From the NCBI GenBank assembly GCA_026545225.1, contig CM048849.1:53576836-53640835 (forward strand): a DNA stretch of 64,000 nt, given 5' to 3'. The translations under genes were made by a program, and so were the position numbers. Under the pieces are notes generated by a model. That model ran no database searches. It saw only the letters and a list, made by a program, of their open reading frames with translations, and was not told where the DNA came from. Positions 35,195 to 46,436 of the stretch are shown here, piece by piece (the first letter of the stretch is position 1; each line of letters begins with the position of its first letter). The stretch is from Cornus controversa (taxonomy: Eukaryota > Streptophyta > Magnoliopsida > Cornales > Cornaceae).

Positions 35195-36305
35195 CACTAT
35201 TTTTGTCAAATCTTTCTAGGTCTTGATCAATATTTATGGGTTTTCTTTCATTTGGTTCCATAAGGCATCGATTGAGAACAAAATATTGAGCCAAAACTGT
35301 GTCCACCCGTGTAACCCGTTTAATAAATATGTTCTATAATGATACGACTTGTTGAATAATATTTTTAATCCATTTAACTTATATTGAGTTTCTCCACCCC
35401 TAAAAGTCTCTTTATGGGAGCTCCTTCATACAAGTTTGCGGCTAGGAGTCCCTCTAGTCCAATCAATAATCAATCTGAAGATTATATAAAAAATAAAGTA
35501 CATACCAATACATAAATTCTAAAATCAAACTATATAATAACTTTTGTATTGATATATAAACTCAAAAACATACCTTCAACAATTGAGAAGACACTATATA
35601 ATAAACAAATAAATTACAAATCATTGCAATATATATAACTATGTATATATAAGTTGTATAAAATCATAATATATGAATAACTCATGTCGTAATCACATCG
35701 TGTTATTAGTTAAATAACTTAAACTCAAACACAATCTAAATTTTGTGTGTCATGTTCGTGTCGACCTATTTATTAAACGTGTCCAATTTCACCGTCTTAA
35801 GATTCATTCCACCACCAACAACTACACGAGAACCAAGTTTTCTAATCTATGTTGGGTCTTCTTTAATCTGAAGGAAGATCCATGGACTCCGATTTCGAGG
35901 GTTCAATCCTGTTGCGGTTATGCCAATGCCTATGCAAACACCGTCAATCAATGGTTGCGTATTCGAATAGGTCGTTGAAGGACCGCCATAGTAAGGTGGA
36001 AGGACGTGTCGGGAGGGTCCACATGCTGGCGACGTGTGTTCTCTCTTAACTTTGTTGACGGGGTGTGAGTTAGAATTTTGTCAAAATCAATTTTGGGATT
36101 GTATTTCGCCCCAGACTAAATTTGGGATTTTTTGGAATTTAACCATTCATCGTTGTTTGTATATACGTTTGTGTGTGTATATATATATAATATAATATGA
36201 AGAATAGGAGGAGAGAAATTGGTTCTTGCACTGTGATTGGGATGTGCGAGAGAGAGAGAACTGTGCGTATATATAATATAATATATACACGCATATAAGA
36301 AAAGT
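34886..36305. other. AT-rich intergenic DNA
   Basis: Contains a (TA)n run at about 35146-35191. At about 35048-35115 there is a segment (TAGGAGATAA, GTTATTAGTG, TTCTCCATACACGGA) related to the loop of the hairpin at 53642-53785. About 35745-35980 is less AT-rich with a short frame of unknown meaning. No gene supported. Confidence 0.4.
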
Positions 36306-36970
36306 AGTGAAATGTTACTGCACGTTTATATGTTTGAAGGCATGGGAGTAGCACGTTAATATGGTTGCCTATTTCTTAGAACTCAATTAAGTTCACTTTC
36401 ACTTGGGTTTGTGCATACACTGTAATAATATAATAGGAATCATTATCTGTAGATAAGACACTGAACTGTTGACTTTTGGTTTTGATATGAACTGATTACG
36501 AATATGGCTTGATTAGAATTTCCATAACATCAATTATTCACCCTGGAAGTTTAAAAAATGCAAAGCTTTACGATTACCACAAACTGACAATACCGAATTA
36601 TGCAATTCTTTTCTTGGTGAGTGTCAGTGAGTAAGATTTTCGTTACCGTATTGTATTCGATCAAATCGAATAATCATTTTACTTCTGTTGTATTCAATTT
36701 CAATCTGCATAATCATTTTGCTTTCAAAGAGTAGCGTATTTAACCTCCAGATTGATTAGGAGTCTGAATGTTTGTGTGCATGCATACCATATATACACAG
36801 ATATATAGTAACAGCTACAATTATTTGAGGCAATTGAAATTTAAGCATTTTTAACTAGGAAATCTCAACTCAACCTATTATGTGAGATGAGACTCAAGCC
36901 CTATGCGGTGCATTGGTCAGCAGTATTAACTTGTTCAGTTTTGGAGGAATTTCCATAACATCAAATTTTC
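36306..36970. repeat. duplicated block II, left copy
   Basis: Colinear with 48907-49850 in the TPK intron. Shared words in order: GAAATGTTACTGCACGTTTA, ATATGGTTGCCTATTTCTTA, GACACTGAACTG, ATATGGCTTGATTAGAATTT, TATTCACCCTGGAAG, ACTGACAATA, CTGCATAATCATTTTGCTTT, CTCCAGATTGATTAGGAGTC and GCGGTGCATTGGTCAGCA. This copy has several deletions relative to the other, and ends at a GTTCAGTTTTGG word that in the partner lies inside an F-box gene 3' exon. Confidence 0.9.
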
Positions 36971-37157
36971 TTCTTGTGGTGTATAAAAAAAAGAAAACCA
37001 GAAAAATACAACCCAAAAATTCAGAAAAAAAGGAAATATACATGTAAAAAAGATTAGTATTTAAAGAAATTTAACTTAATCAGTAATTCTGATGCTGGTT
37101 AAGATTCAGAGCCATCAGTAAATAATGAAAAGTAGTAGATCTGGAAGGAATGAGGAG

Positions 37158-37622
37158 TTACGTCTTTCCAACCATTAGTAGAATTGCATCAGTAGCAGTG
37201 AATACGTCGGTGGGAAAGCCAAGAAGGCGAATAGACTGAGACCAACCCTTGGGCGGTGTTGCATGAGCTTCATCGCCTTCCACTATACTTTTCATCAGCC
37301 TAAAAATATCGTCCTCCGAAAAGGGGTTGGTTTCATCCATACATCTGACCTTCCGATAGAATTCAATGGTGGATAAATCTAGATTCTTACAATTCCAAAA
37401 CAATATCTCCCAACATGCACACTCCCACCAACGGCAAACCGCCGACACATTTACCAACAACTGTTGTCTCTCCTCTGAATTCCGGCCTACTAGCTTGAAT
37501 ATCATTATCAGAATATTTTGATCCATATCCTCCCATCTCCTCCTCTTCTTCTTCAATATCGGCAGTGGACACCAACCCTCTTGCTCTTGCTCTTGCTCTT
37601 GCGTTGGGTTCTCCGCATCCAT
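37158..37622 (-). CDS. F-box protein, first exon only (gene probably truncated)
   Basis: The frame encodes 154 residues from ATG at 37622. After a Gln/Glu run and a basic patch (KKKRRR), residues about 30-80 form an F-box: WEDMDQNILIMIFKL, then VSAVCRWWECACWEILFWN and LDLS. This is the type found in plant F-box/LRR (SKIP/FBL-like) proteins, which bind SKP1 and supply substrate choice to SCF ubiquitin ligases. Family members continue into LRR-like repeats, absent here. The frame ends just past GTTGGAAAGAC followed by GTAACT, which can serve as a 5' splice site, so the true gene probably continued into a 3' exon. That exon is missing downstream, where block II follows, but a matching F-box 3' exon lies at 49889-50205. 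Likely a truncated copy; it may still be expressed. Confidence 0.7.
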   Translation of the reverse strand: MDAENPTQEQEQEQEGWCPLPILKKKRRRWEDMDQNILIMIFKLVGRNSEERQQLLVNVSAVCRWWECACWEILFWNCKNLDLSTIEFYRKVRCMDETNPFSEDDIFRLMKSIVEGDEAHATPPKGWSQSIRLLGFPTDVFTATDAILLMVGKT

Positions 37623-38345
37623 GTCTCTCTAACAACTTAGGGCGGCTTGCTGGCTTGCTTGCTTGTTTGCCAGTTTTTAGGATTTATAGTGAATCCTAAT
37701 CAATTCCCAAAAAAACAAGGATCTATGCTTCTTTCTGCCGTGAAATAGTACTAGAAATTTTACAATCTTGTCCTTTTCTATTTATATTATAAGATATATC
37801 TAAATAATTTTTTTAATTTTATTCTTTAAAATATTAGAGTTATTTTTAGTATTATGAAAGATTTATTTATTCTTATCATTTTTCTTTAAAACTTTTTACT
37901 TTTGGGAGGATAGTATATAAGAGATTTGGAAGGATAAACTATTCTTTCAAATCACTCCTACTCCTTTCTTTTCTTTTACTAATGACAATCGAAACATAAA
38001 AAAATGCTATCATTCTCTTTCTTTTCTTTTCTTTTCCTTCCAATTTCTTCAATCCAAACGAGCCCTTAGGGTCTGTTCGGATGTTTCGAATTGGGCCACT
38101 GGACTTGGAATTAGAATTGGGTGGGTGGCCCAATTCCAAATTGATTGGAATATGTGACTTGCAGTGTCATAATTAATTGTATGATAATTAAGTTCTTGCA
38201 GTGTCACAATTAACTATATGTTCGAGTTTCTTGTTCGTTTGGTATTGAAGAAGTAATTTTTTTTGGATTTTATGAGACTACTAACAATCCAAATTAAGTA
38301 ATTAAGCTACTTACAAAAAAATATATCGATAAAAAAAATAAAACT
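37623..38345. other. upstream flank of the F-box exon
   Basis: AT-rich. A CGAGCCCTTAGGGTCTGTTC word at about 38058-38077 looks like back-to-back MITE ends, but no complete element could be traced. No other gene seen. Confidence 0.35.
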
Positions 38346-38355
38346 ATCTAAAGTA

Positions 38356-40243
38356 CAATAGTGATCTCTTGTTCACCGGTGAGCAAGAGAGTTTATTCAC
38401 ACATTTTATAGTATCTGTTAGATTAAATCTAACGGTCACATTCGAAACCCACCTTACTCCTTCCAAAAACTATAAAACCACTGTCTCTAATTTAATTTTC
38501 CAAAATTAATTGTTACCATTATTAAACAAAGGTAATTATCACAAAAATTATTCAAACCTTTTACTATATTATTGGAAGAACAGTGAAAAAAAAAACAGTG
38601 ATTTCCTATGTACTCTTGAGATGTGTAAACAAATATATCTCACCTCTACTGTTTAGCATATATTTTAGTATATATTCAATTAAATAGTACAGATAATTCT
38701 TAAATTTGCCTCGTAGATTATTTGTTTCACTACTAAATTCGTTGAAAAATTAAAAAATTGTAGGGAGACGATATTCGCACTTCCCTTTTCTACAATTGCA
38801 GTCCACTTACCTTTTTTTTATAAAGAAAATGACAAGAAGGTCCATAAACTAATTAATACATTATCATTTATTTTATAATACCACAACTACCTTTTATGCG
38901 ATAAAATTAAACTCTTTTTTACCTTCTTTAGTTTCTTTATTATGTTTTTTTTTTGGTCTTATCAAAAGAGATAATTTTTTTTACCTTTTTTACTTTCTTT
39001 ACTACTTTTTTTTTTTTAATCTTGTCAAAAGAGATAACTTGTTCATAGTTTTTTTTTGTCTTCTCAAAATGGATAATTTTTTCAACAAATTTTTTTTTTT
39101 GGTTTCTTCCAATAGAGATAATTTCTTTTTTTGAACCTATCAAAAGATATAATTTATTCAATAATGATAAATTTTGTTTTTTGGGTACTCTCAATATAGA
39201 TAGTTTATTCAATAAGAATAAAGTTTTTTATATACTTTTTTTTGGGGTCGTGTCAAGAGAAAATTTATTTAACATGGATAACTATTTTTTTGGGTACTTT
39301 TTAATTTTTAATTCCTACCAAAAGAAAATTTTATTTAACAGAGATATTTTTTTATCTCACAACAAAAGATATAATTTCTTCAACTGATATATATCTATAT
39401 ATATTTTGGTTTGTCAAAAGAAATAATTTATTAACATAGATAACGTTTTTGGGTCTCATAAAAAGAGAATTTTTTTTTGAATTATTATTTTTCGAGTCTT
39501 TTTTTTGATCCGATCAAAAGAGACCAAAAATATTAAAGATAAGAGACAAAGAGGATGTTTGAAAGGGTAGTTTAGTATTTTGAAAAAAGTTAATCATTCA
39601 CATGTGAAGTAAAGGTTAGAAGTGACATTTCTCCTACGATGAGAGTGCAAACGTAGAAAATGGGAGTGCGAATATCGCCTCCCAAAATTGTAATGTGAAT
39701 ATAATTTAAATTCTAAACTTTTTACTTTTTTTCTATTTTTTTTTTATCAAGATCTTCAGAATTACATATGTGAATTTTATTCATCTAAATTTACTATCAG
39801 TCATGGATGCTTTCTTTTTTATTTATTTAGATCTTTATTATTATTAGAGTTGATACTAATATCTATCATCTTTGTTAATCTTAGAGTTAAGACACTAAAA
39901 TGGATCAATCCAAAAAGGAGGAAAAAAAACTTTTAATAGTTTTCTAATGAAGGATTTATATATTTTAGAATATTTTAAATACATTTGTTTGAGGATTCCC
40001 ATTCCTTAGTGGTTTAAACATATTTTAGACATTTTAAGTACATTTTGAATGTATTTGTGGTAATTACATTTGTTTAACAATAGTAAGCATTAATTTTGAA
40101 AAATTAAATTAGAGAGAATGGTTTTGTGATTTTTGGAAAAAGAAAGGTAGATTTCAATCGTAATCGTTAGATTTAATCTAACGACTACCATAAAAGGCGT
40201 GGATAAAATCTCTTACTCACCGGTGAGCAAGAGATCACTACTC
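38356..40243. mobile_element. long-TIR element X, 1888 bp, interrupted by copy B
   Basis: The 10-bp duplication ATCTAAAGTA flanks it at 38346-38355 and 40244-40253. The ends are CAATAGTGATCTCTTGTTCA and, reverse-complemented, GAGTAGTGATCTCTTGCTCA, each followed by CCGGTGAG. The inverted arms run about 230 bases, through GTTAGATTAAATCTAACG and CTCTAATTTAATTTT to AAACAAA.GTAATTA. Removing the inserted copy B (38763-39683 plus one 9-bp duplication) leaves an original element of about 958 bp. No coding capacity. The duplication length fits a Mutator-like element. Confidence 0.85.
38763..39683. mobile_element. TIR element, array-filled family, copy B, 921 bp
   Basis: A perfect 9-bp duplication AAAATTGTA lies at 38754-38762 and 39684-39692. 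The ends are GGGAGACGATATTCGCACTT and, reverse-complemented, GGGAGGCGATATTCGCACTC. The interior is a degenerate array of GTCAAAAGAGATAATTT..TTCAA and T-runs, as in copy A, flanked by the same unique segments (ATGACAAGAAG left; AATATTAAAGAT and AAAGGGTAGTT right). It is inserted in element X. The end structure and 9-bp duplication fit a non-autonomous Mutator-like element. Confidence 0.88.
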
Positions 40244-40253
40244 ATCTAAAGTA

Positions 40254-41232
40254 AGTACTATAACGATATAAACACACACATGCACACTTTATAATCAGTT
40301 GATGTATTTTTATTATTTAATCCTACGACTATTTGGTTAAAACCATTGTTTTAGGAAACTATTACTATTTCAATTATAGTTAATTAGTCGTGAGGTGAAA
40401 AGACTATAATGGACTTTTCTTAAAAGGGAAAAAATCACTTTCTTTAATATTCTTTCAATATTTGGTATCTACATTCTCTCTCTCCAATTGACCTAGAAAA
40501 AAAAAAAAGCAAAGTGGTTTACAGTAAAATAGTGTTGTTCAACTTCATAAAGATTATAATGTGATAATGGTCTTGAAAAATCTCATGACAATAATAAAAA
40601 TAAAAATTAAAACCAAACTAAATTTTTTTTTTATATAAAGTTCAATATTGGTATGCACATTCTCTCTCTATAGGAAGATTAGGCGCCAAAATTGAGTCAA
40701 TAGATATGTGGAGAAGCAACGGTGTTTGGATCTCGATCGTATACGGTTGTATCCTCTGCTCAGCCTTGTATGGTGCCTTTGCCCAAGATCCCCAACTCGA
40801 ATTTTGTAGAGAGAGAGAGAACGTATAAACCAATATTGAACTTTTTATAAAAAAAAATTAAAATTTTAGTTTGGTTTTAATTTTAATTTTTATTGTTGTT
40901 ATGAGATTTTTCAAGACCATTATTACATTAGAATATGTTAATTTTTATGAAGTTGAACAACACTTTTTCACTGTAAACCACTTTTTTTTTTTTTTCTGGA
41001 TCAATTGGAGAGAGATAACGTACATTCCATATATTGAAAGAAAGTGATTTTTTCCTTTTAAAAAAAGTCCATTATAGTCATTTTACCTCACGACTAATTA
41101 ACTATAATTGAAATAGTAATAGTTTCTTAAAACAATGGTTTTAACCAAATAGCTGTAGGATTAAATCCGAAGGCTAGAGTTAAAAGTGTGTAAACTAATA
41201 CTTACTCACCGGTGAGCAGTTAAACATTATTG
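40254..41232. mobile_element. foldback element Y with arms of about 400 bp
   Basis: The interval 40254 to about 40665 reappears reverse-complemented at about 40810-41215. Shared words include CTATTTGGTTAAAACCATTG, GTTAATTAGTCGTGAGGT, CCAATTGA, AAGTGGTTTACAGT, GTTGTTCAACTTCATAAA, AAAACCAAACTAAA and AAGTTCAATATTGGT. The unique loop is only about 140 bases (40670-40805). The right end reverse-complemented, CAATAATGTTTAACTGCTCA then CCGGTGAG, matches the terminus of element X, so X and Y belong to one family. The left end abuts X and is not separately resolved. Confidence 0.8.
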
Positions 41233-41519
41233 TGTATATATAAATATACACTTTAGAAATATGGAATATGAGTTAATTTATAGTAATTGATTATATAAAA
41301 AGAGTTACTGGTGGACATCTTCCTGGTTCCACTTAATCTTTATTATAACTAGTTTGGCAATATTGAGCATAACCTTCCTAGTTACACTTAAATCTTTATT
41401 AAAGCTTTTGATACCATCATCATAAACAGAGTTGCAAAAGTATCCCTTATGATTTTAGCAATATTTTCAAAACTCAAGCTCTCCCTCAACTCCTAAAATG
41501 TTAATAACCACCTGCCTAA

Positions 41520-42404
41520 TGAGGGTGTATTCAATTAAGATTTTAAAAGTCTCGATGTATTCAATCTAGACTTTTAAAGAGTGCATGTAAATCAAGCTAT
41601 ATTCAATTGGAATTTTTAAATACCGAAGCCCATTACAAATCCAACATTTCTCCCATAGATTTTGGTGGACTTTTTTTTTCTGCAGAATATGAACAAATTT
41701 TCTCCATCTCAAGGTACACTCCTTTTCTCTCTCTTGGTTTTTATTTTTCACTTTTCTCAGATTCTCTCTCTTTCTATTGGATTAGGAAAACTTGTAAAAC
41801 ACAAATTTTTAAACAAGTTGATCAATCTCTCACACTATGGGAGGGATTAATCCATCTACACTGTTTGTTAAAGATCAATCTTTTAAGCTACATGAATTGA
41901 TCATAAGTCCAATTAATAATCCAATATAACCTAGGTTTAAGGTTCTCCAATTATCTATCTAATGATTTAACCTAGAGCCTATAAGTAAAGTCTGTACGTT
42001 TTTCTTTTCTTTTCATAATGTGTGTTGAAATCCGAAAAATGGTTGATATGCAATTTGTGTTCATCAAGTTACTTTATTATCCCATCTCTTTTCTGGGATA
42101 TTTGCATTACACAATAAGTTTTAGACAATATATCATATGATACATTATCCATTTTGCATAATAACTACTCCTTGAGCCATTTGTTTACTTGTACGAAAAA
42201 ATAGAATTCAAAGATACAAATAAATAAAATAGGTTGAAGAAATCAATACAAGTCTATAAAAATTTATCAAAGTCTCTAATAGAAGTCTATACAAATCAAT
42301 GAAGGTCTATAGTAGAAGTCTATTAAAATCCATGAATTCAATAAATCTATCACTTAAAAAATATGTTTCAAAATAATTTAAAATCCTAATTGACTATGCC
42401 CTCC
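41520..42404. mobile_element. Harbinger-type non-autonomous element, copy 1, 885 bp
   Basis: The left end is TGAGGGTGTATTCAATTAAG and the right end reverse-complemented is GGAGGGCATAGTCAATTAGG. TAA flanks both ends (41517-41519 and 42405-42407). It is a relative, in the opposite orientation, of copy 2 at 57271-58254, sharing CCATAGATTTTGGTGGACTT, TTTCTATTGGATTAGGAAAA and ACTGTTTGTT-type segments. Frames inside both copies give similar peptides ([10 protein letters not shown]) but have no known domain, and I treat them as non-genic. Confidence 0.8.
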
Positions 42405-42785
42405 TAAAATGTTTAAGAATTGAACAACATTGGTATTATATTTAAAGGTTCCTGCTGAAGAAACTATCGTCATTAAAGTTGAAAATGCTTGGTTGTATAT
42501 TTCATTCGTCACAAAAACATCATTTAGCCACGAACTTAGGTTTTGTCACAAAAAAATTTTGTGGACGCTTTCTTTCCCTTCCACAGGGACGGACCCACAT
42601 TGGGGTCAGTAGGAGCATCCGCCCCCAATCAATTTTTTTTTAATAGTATTATATACTTATACTTTTAGGACTAATTTGATATACAGGAATGGAGGTGGAA
42701 TGGAATGAATGGAATGGTCATTCCACCTCTGATTCTCTTTCTCTCGTTTGTTGTGCTACATTAAAAATGAAATGGTCATTCCTCC

Positions 42786-44625
42786 TAAGGGTGGCAAATC
42801 GTATCACATAGTTTGAACACGAACACGACCCACTTATTGAAGTGGTGACACGACACGCCCCATGTAAACTGTTTGCGAGTCTTTTATCAAAAAGAATGTC
42901 ATTATAAGGAATCAAATCCGAGACTAAAGCTAAATTAGTCAAACACTCATACCATTAATCCACCAATATTTTTTGTTTACAATTGTCACAACAATAATAT
43001 TTAATCTACAATAATAAAATTTTGAACTTAATAAATTTTAAAACATTAATTAAATTACAATAATATTTCCCCTTTCATTTTTAATATAACAAACAAATGT
43101 TATTATTATATTAACTAAGTAATTAAATCAGTAACACAATTTTCACTATCTTGAAATCAAATAAAAACATTAATAGAGCATTTAGAACAAACATTAAATA
43201 TATATCTCATTGAATCAACATATTTTTTAATTTATATTAATGTTGAAGTATTATTTAAAAAAAAATAAAGGAGTGGTTTAAGTTATATTACTTCAACTAT
43301 TATATGTTATTATATATATCGGGACAATAAAGAAAAAAACTTAATTTCATAAAACTAGATATTCAGATTAAATGGTTTAAACTTATCAATTATTCTAATT
43401 GATTTTGTAGACACTTAACTAATTAATCAGAATTTGAGAAAATATAAGAGAATAGTTTAATTTCTATTACTTATAACGATTACATGTTATACTATATATC
43501 TCGGGATACTAAAGAACAATTATGACCATCATTCATATATAATTAGATTTATATATCCACCACACACACACGCACGCACACACACACACACATACATATA
43601 TATATATGTGTCTCTTGTATTCCCATTCCAATCTTCACGTGAACATTGGTACATCATAATAAAAATTTTATACTCAAAGTTTTTAAAATCAACTAATAAA
43701 AAATATTATTCTCTTCAATAATCATCACTCTCACTCTCTTTTTCCATACATACAAGGCGTTATACTCACAACACTTAACTCACACCACTAGAATCTAGCA
43801 CAAAAAGTATATATACTATATATAACATATTTGTAATAACTCAAATTTTTCATAAAGACCGAAATTTATATAATTTTTCAATCGAGGATTAGATTGTAGA
43901 GACCGGTTTATTTTGATCGGATATTATTATTTTTATGTAATGGTGGAGACACACACACACACACATATATATATAGTGGGTGGTTTAGTTGATGATGACT
44001 AACATATTAGTTAGTTAATGCACCCATTTGTAACTTGTAAGCCTATGTGCTTGAGGGACATTAATAACTTTACATCAAATTTTTTATCATTTTGTATATG
44101 TTATTCTTATGATAAGGTTGTCTAGTGAACGACATAATTGATTAAAATAAATGATTTTCTTCTATAAATCATCATGTCAAGTTTTTATGGAGTGTGTGTG
44201 CCATATCTCAAGCATTGTAGATATTTTATTTTATTTTAATTTTTTTATATTTATCACAATTTTTTTATATTTATTAAAAATATATGTTTACATGTTTTTA
44301 ACATTTTAAAACAAATTTACAATATTAAGCTTTATATTTTTTACATTTTAAAATAACTTAATAAATATTAATGGGTTATGCGGGTTAACGGGTCGTGTTG
44401 ACACGACACGACCCATTAATTTAAATGGGTAAAGACGATACGACACGAATATCTAATCGGGTCAACCGTGTCAGTTTCGTGTTAGCGGGTCAAACCCGAA
44501 AATGACACGATTTCTTATTAAGTCTATCGTGTAGACACAATAAGGACACGAATATGATAAACCCAAACTTATACCGACTTATTTTGTGTCGTGTTAGCAT
44601 GTCGTGTCAAATATTGCCACCTTTA
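42786..44625. mobile_element. hAT-like non-autonomous element, 1840 bp
   Basis: The ends are TAAGGGTGGCAAATCGTATC and, reverse-complemented, TAAAGGTGGCAATATTTGAC. Flanks ATTCCTCC (42778-42785) and ATTCCACC (44626-44633) match at 7 of 8 positions. Subterminal regions are dense in CGTGTCGTGT / ACACGACACG words (42805-42870 and 44385-44610). The middle is AT-rich, with a (CA)n stretch near 43561-43592 and 43951-43965. No transposase frame. Confidence 0.8.
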
Positions 44626-44743
44626 ATTCCACCAAAATCATTCCTTTTCTTGAGTTATGGAATGACCATTCCATTCCCACTCATTATTAAAATCATCTTC
44701 TTTCTCTTCATTAATTTCTCTCTCTTTTACAAATCACTCTAGA

Positions 44744-44788
<45 letters not shown>

Positions 44789-45068
44789 GTTAATTTCTCT
44801 TTCTATATATATAATAGTATGTTATATACTTGCTACACGCCTATATACATATATTTGTCACATGCCCATATATATAACTTGTTATATTTTAAGTTGTGCA
44901 AAAAAAGTAAGTGTAGGTACAAAAAATTGCTTAGCTAATTAATGCTAATTAATTCAATACACACACCCAAAATAAAGAACACAATATCTTTTTAGAGAGA
45001 GATTTCAAGAGGTGGATTCCCGGATCCTTTTTATTCACATGTTCTTGGATATTTATACAAGTAGGAAT

Positions 45069-45782
45069 TAGGGATGGTAACAGGGCGGGTACGGTACGGG
45101 TTTGCCTAAACCCGTTCCCGCCCCGCGGCCTTCAACACTATTACCAAACCCGTCGCGAGTTTGAAACGGGATGAAATTTCAAAACCCATCCCTGCCCCAT
45201 TGGGAGAAACCCCACCCCGTCCCCGTCCCATTTAAAATTTCAAAAGGGGTGGGACGAGACGGGGCCCCTCCCCACAAAATTGTAACCACATCAAACATCA
45301 ATAAAAATTATTTTTTTCAAAAAATACGAGCCTAGTAAATAGTACCAAGTTTGATACTATTAAATTCAAAATAATATAACCCCTATTTAAGAAGTAAAAT
45401 GACAAGATTCCACAATTAAATAGCCTATTACAGAAAATATATTTCATAACTAAATAACTTAGTAACAAGTTTGATTCAACAATTAAAAGTGTTAATACAA
45501 CAAAAAGATAAAATGAAAACATAAGTCTTAATACAACCAAAAGTAAAATTATAATTTGTATATATATATATACATATAAATTTATTTATAATAATAAAAT
45601 ATATAGGCGGGGCGGGTACGGGGCGGGTTATTATAGAGTCCCAAACCCGCCCCGTACCCGCGGTGGGTTTTGATTTTTTTTCTCAAACTCGCCCCTACGA
45701 AAAAAAAAAGGCTCCCATACCCGTCCTAAACGGGGTGGAACGGGGTGGAAACTTGGCGGGGCGGACAAAATTGCGATCCCTA
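45069..45782. mobile_element. hAT element with TAGGGAT ends, 714 bp
   Basis: Perfect 8-bp duplication GTAGGAAT at 45061-45068 and 45783-45790. The ends are TAGGGATGGTAACAGGGCGG and, reverse-complemented, TAGGGATCGCAATTTTGTCC. Both subterminal regions are GC-rich with GGCGGG/CCCGCCCCG words, in contrast to the AT-rich core. A frame at minus 45843-45631 arises from these words and is not a gene. Confidence 0.88.
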
Positions 45783-46436
45783 GTAGGAATCCTAGTCTGT
45801 CTAGGACTGTAGTTCCTTTATTTGCAGTTATCTTTACTCTCAAGAATTTGAATTCTTTTTGAGTTTGTACTTGTAGGATTGAACTATTTTAGCCTTTAAA
45901 TGAGGGCGATTGGGACTTTTTATGGGACGTCTAGGCCCTTTAATTTCATCGGCCCAGCCCTTTGGGATTTCTATTGATACTTGGACTCAAGCCGACTTGG
46001 GTTTGGTCTGTTCGTGTATCAGTTCGACCACTGGACTAGGCAAGAATTTTGCCCTCACAGTAAGGTTCTTGTTTTATCACTTTTAGTTTTTAATAAAGTA
46101 TTAATTTTTTTCGTATAAAAGATTATATTAATCTTGACTAAAAGAAAAAGACTGATTATATTTTGATTTAGAAAGTTTTAATTGAATGGGTAATTTTTTT
46201 TTCACATGATAATTAAATTAAAGTTGGTCAAATATCTCATTTTTAAATCTGATTCTGTTTTACATGGAGAAGTACAACATGTTATAAGGTACTATCACTT
46301 CATTCCCGCATCATTATCTATCTACAGCCAAACATTAGAATAAGAATGACCATTCTATTCTATTCTCATTCTCATTTCATTCCCATACCATTTTTTTCTT
46401 GCGTACTAAACTAGTCTTTAGTATTATATATTTGTA

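Larger units (their letters stand above)
42662..46419. mobile_element. composite TIR element of about 3.8 kb with nested insertions
   Basis: The left end TTAGGACTAATTTGATATAC and the right end, reverse-complemented, AAAGACTAGTTTAGTACGC are similar; both are followed by GGAATGG/GGAATGA words and AATGGTCATTC. A 17-bp direct repeat AGTATTATATA(C/T)TT(A/G)TA lies just outside (42645-42661 and 46420-46436). Within it are two complete hATs (42786-44625 and 45069-45782). Parts between them (44626-45060 and 45791-46300) are AT-rich and unassigned. The original element before insertions was probably around 1 kb. The repeat outside is long for a target duplication, so this call is moderate. Confidence 0.55.

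Noticed and set aside
41607-41900. 97-codon frame with a counterpart at 57782-58072 (minus)
   Set aside because: Both lie inside copies of the same Harbinger-type element, lack a known domain and have no supporting start or splice context; noted as a feature of the element only.
44930-46069. Possible solo LTR around the 714-bp hAT (sequence ending in CCCTCACA)
   Set aside because: There is no second copy in the window, no clear opposite terminus and no flanking duplication, so an LTR origin cannot be supported.
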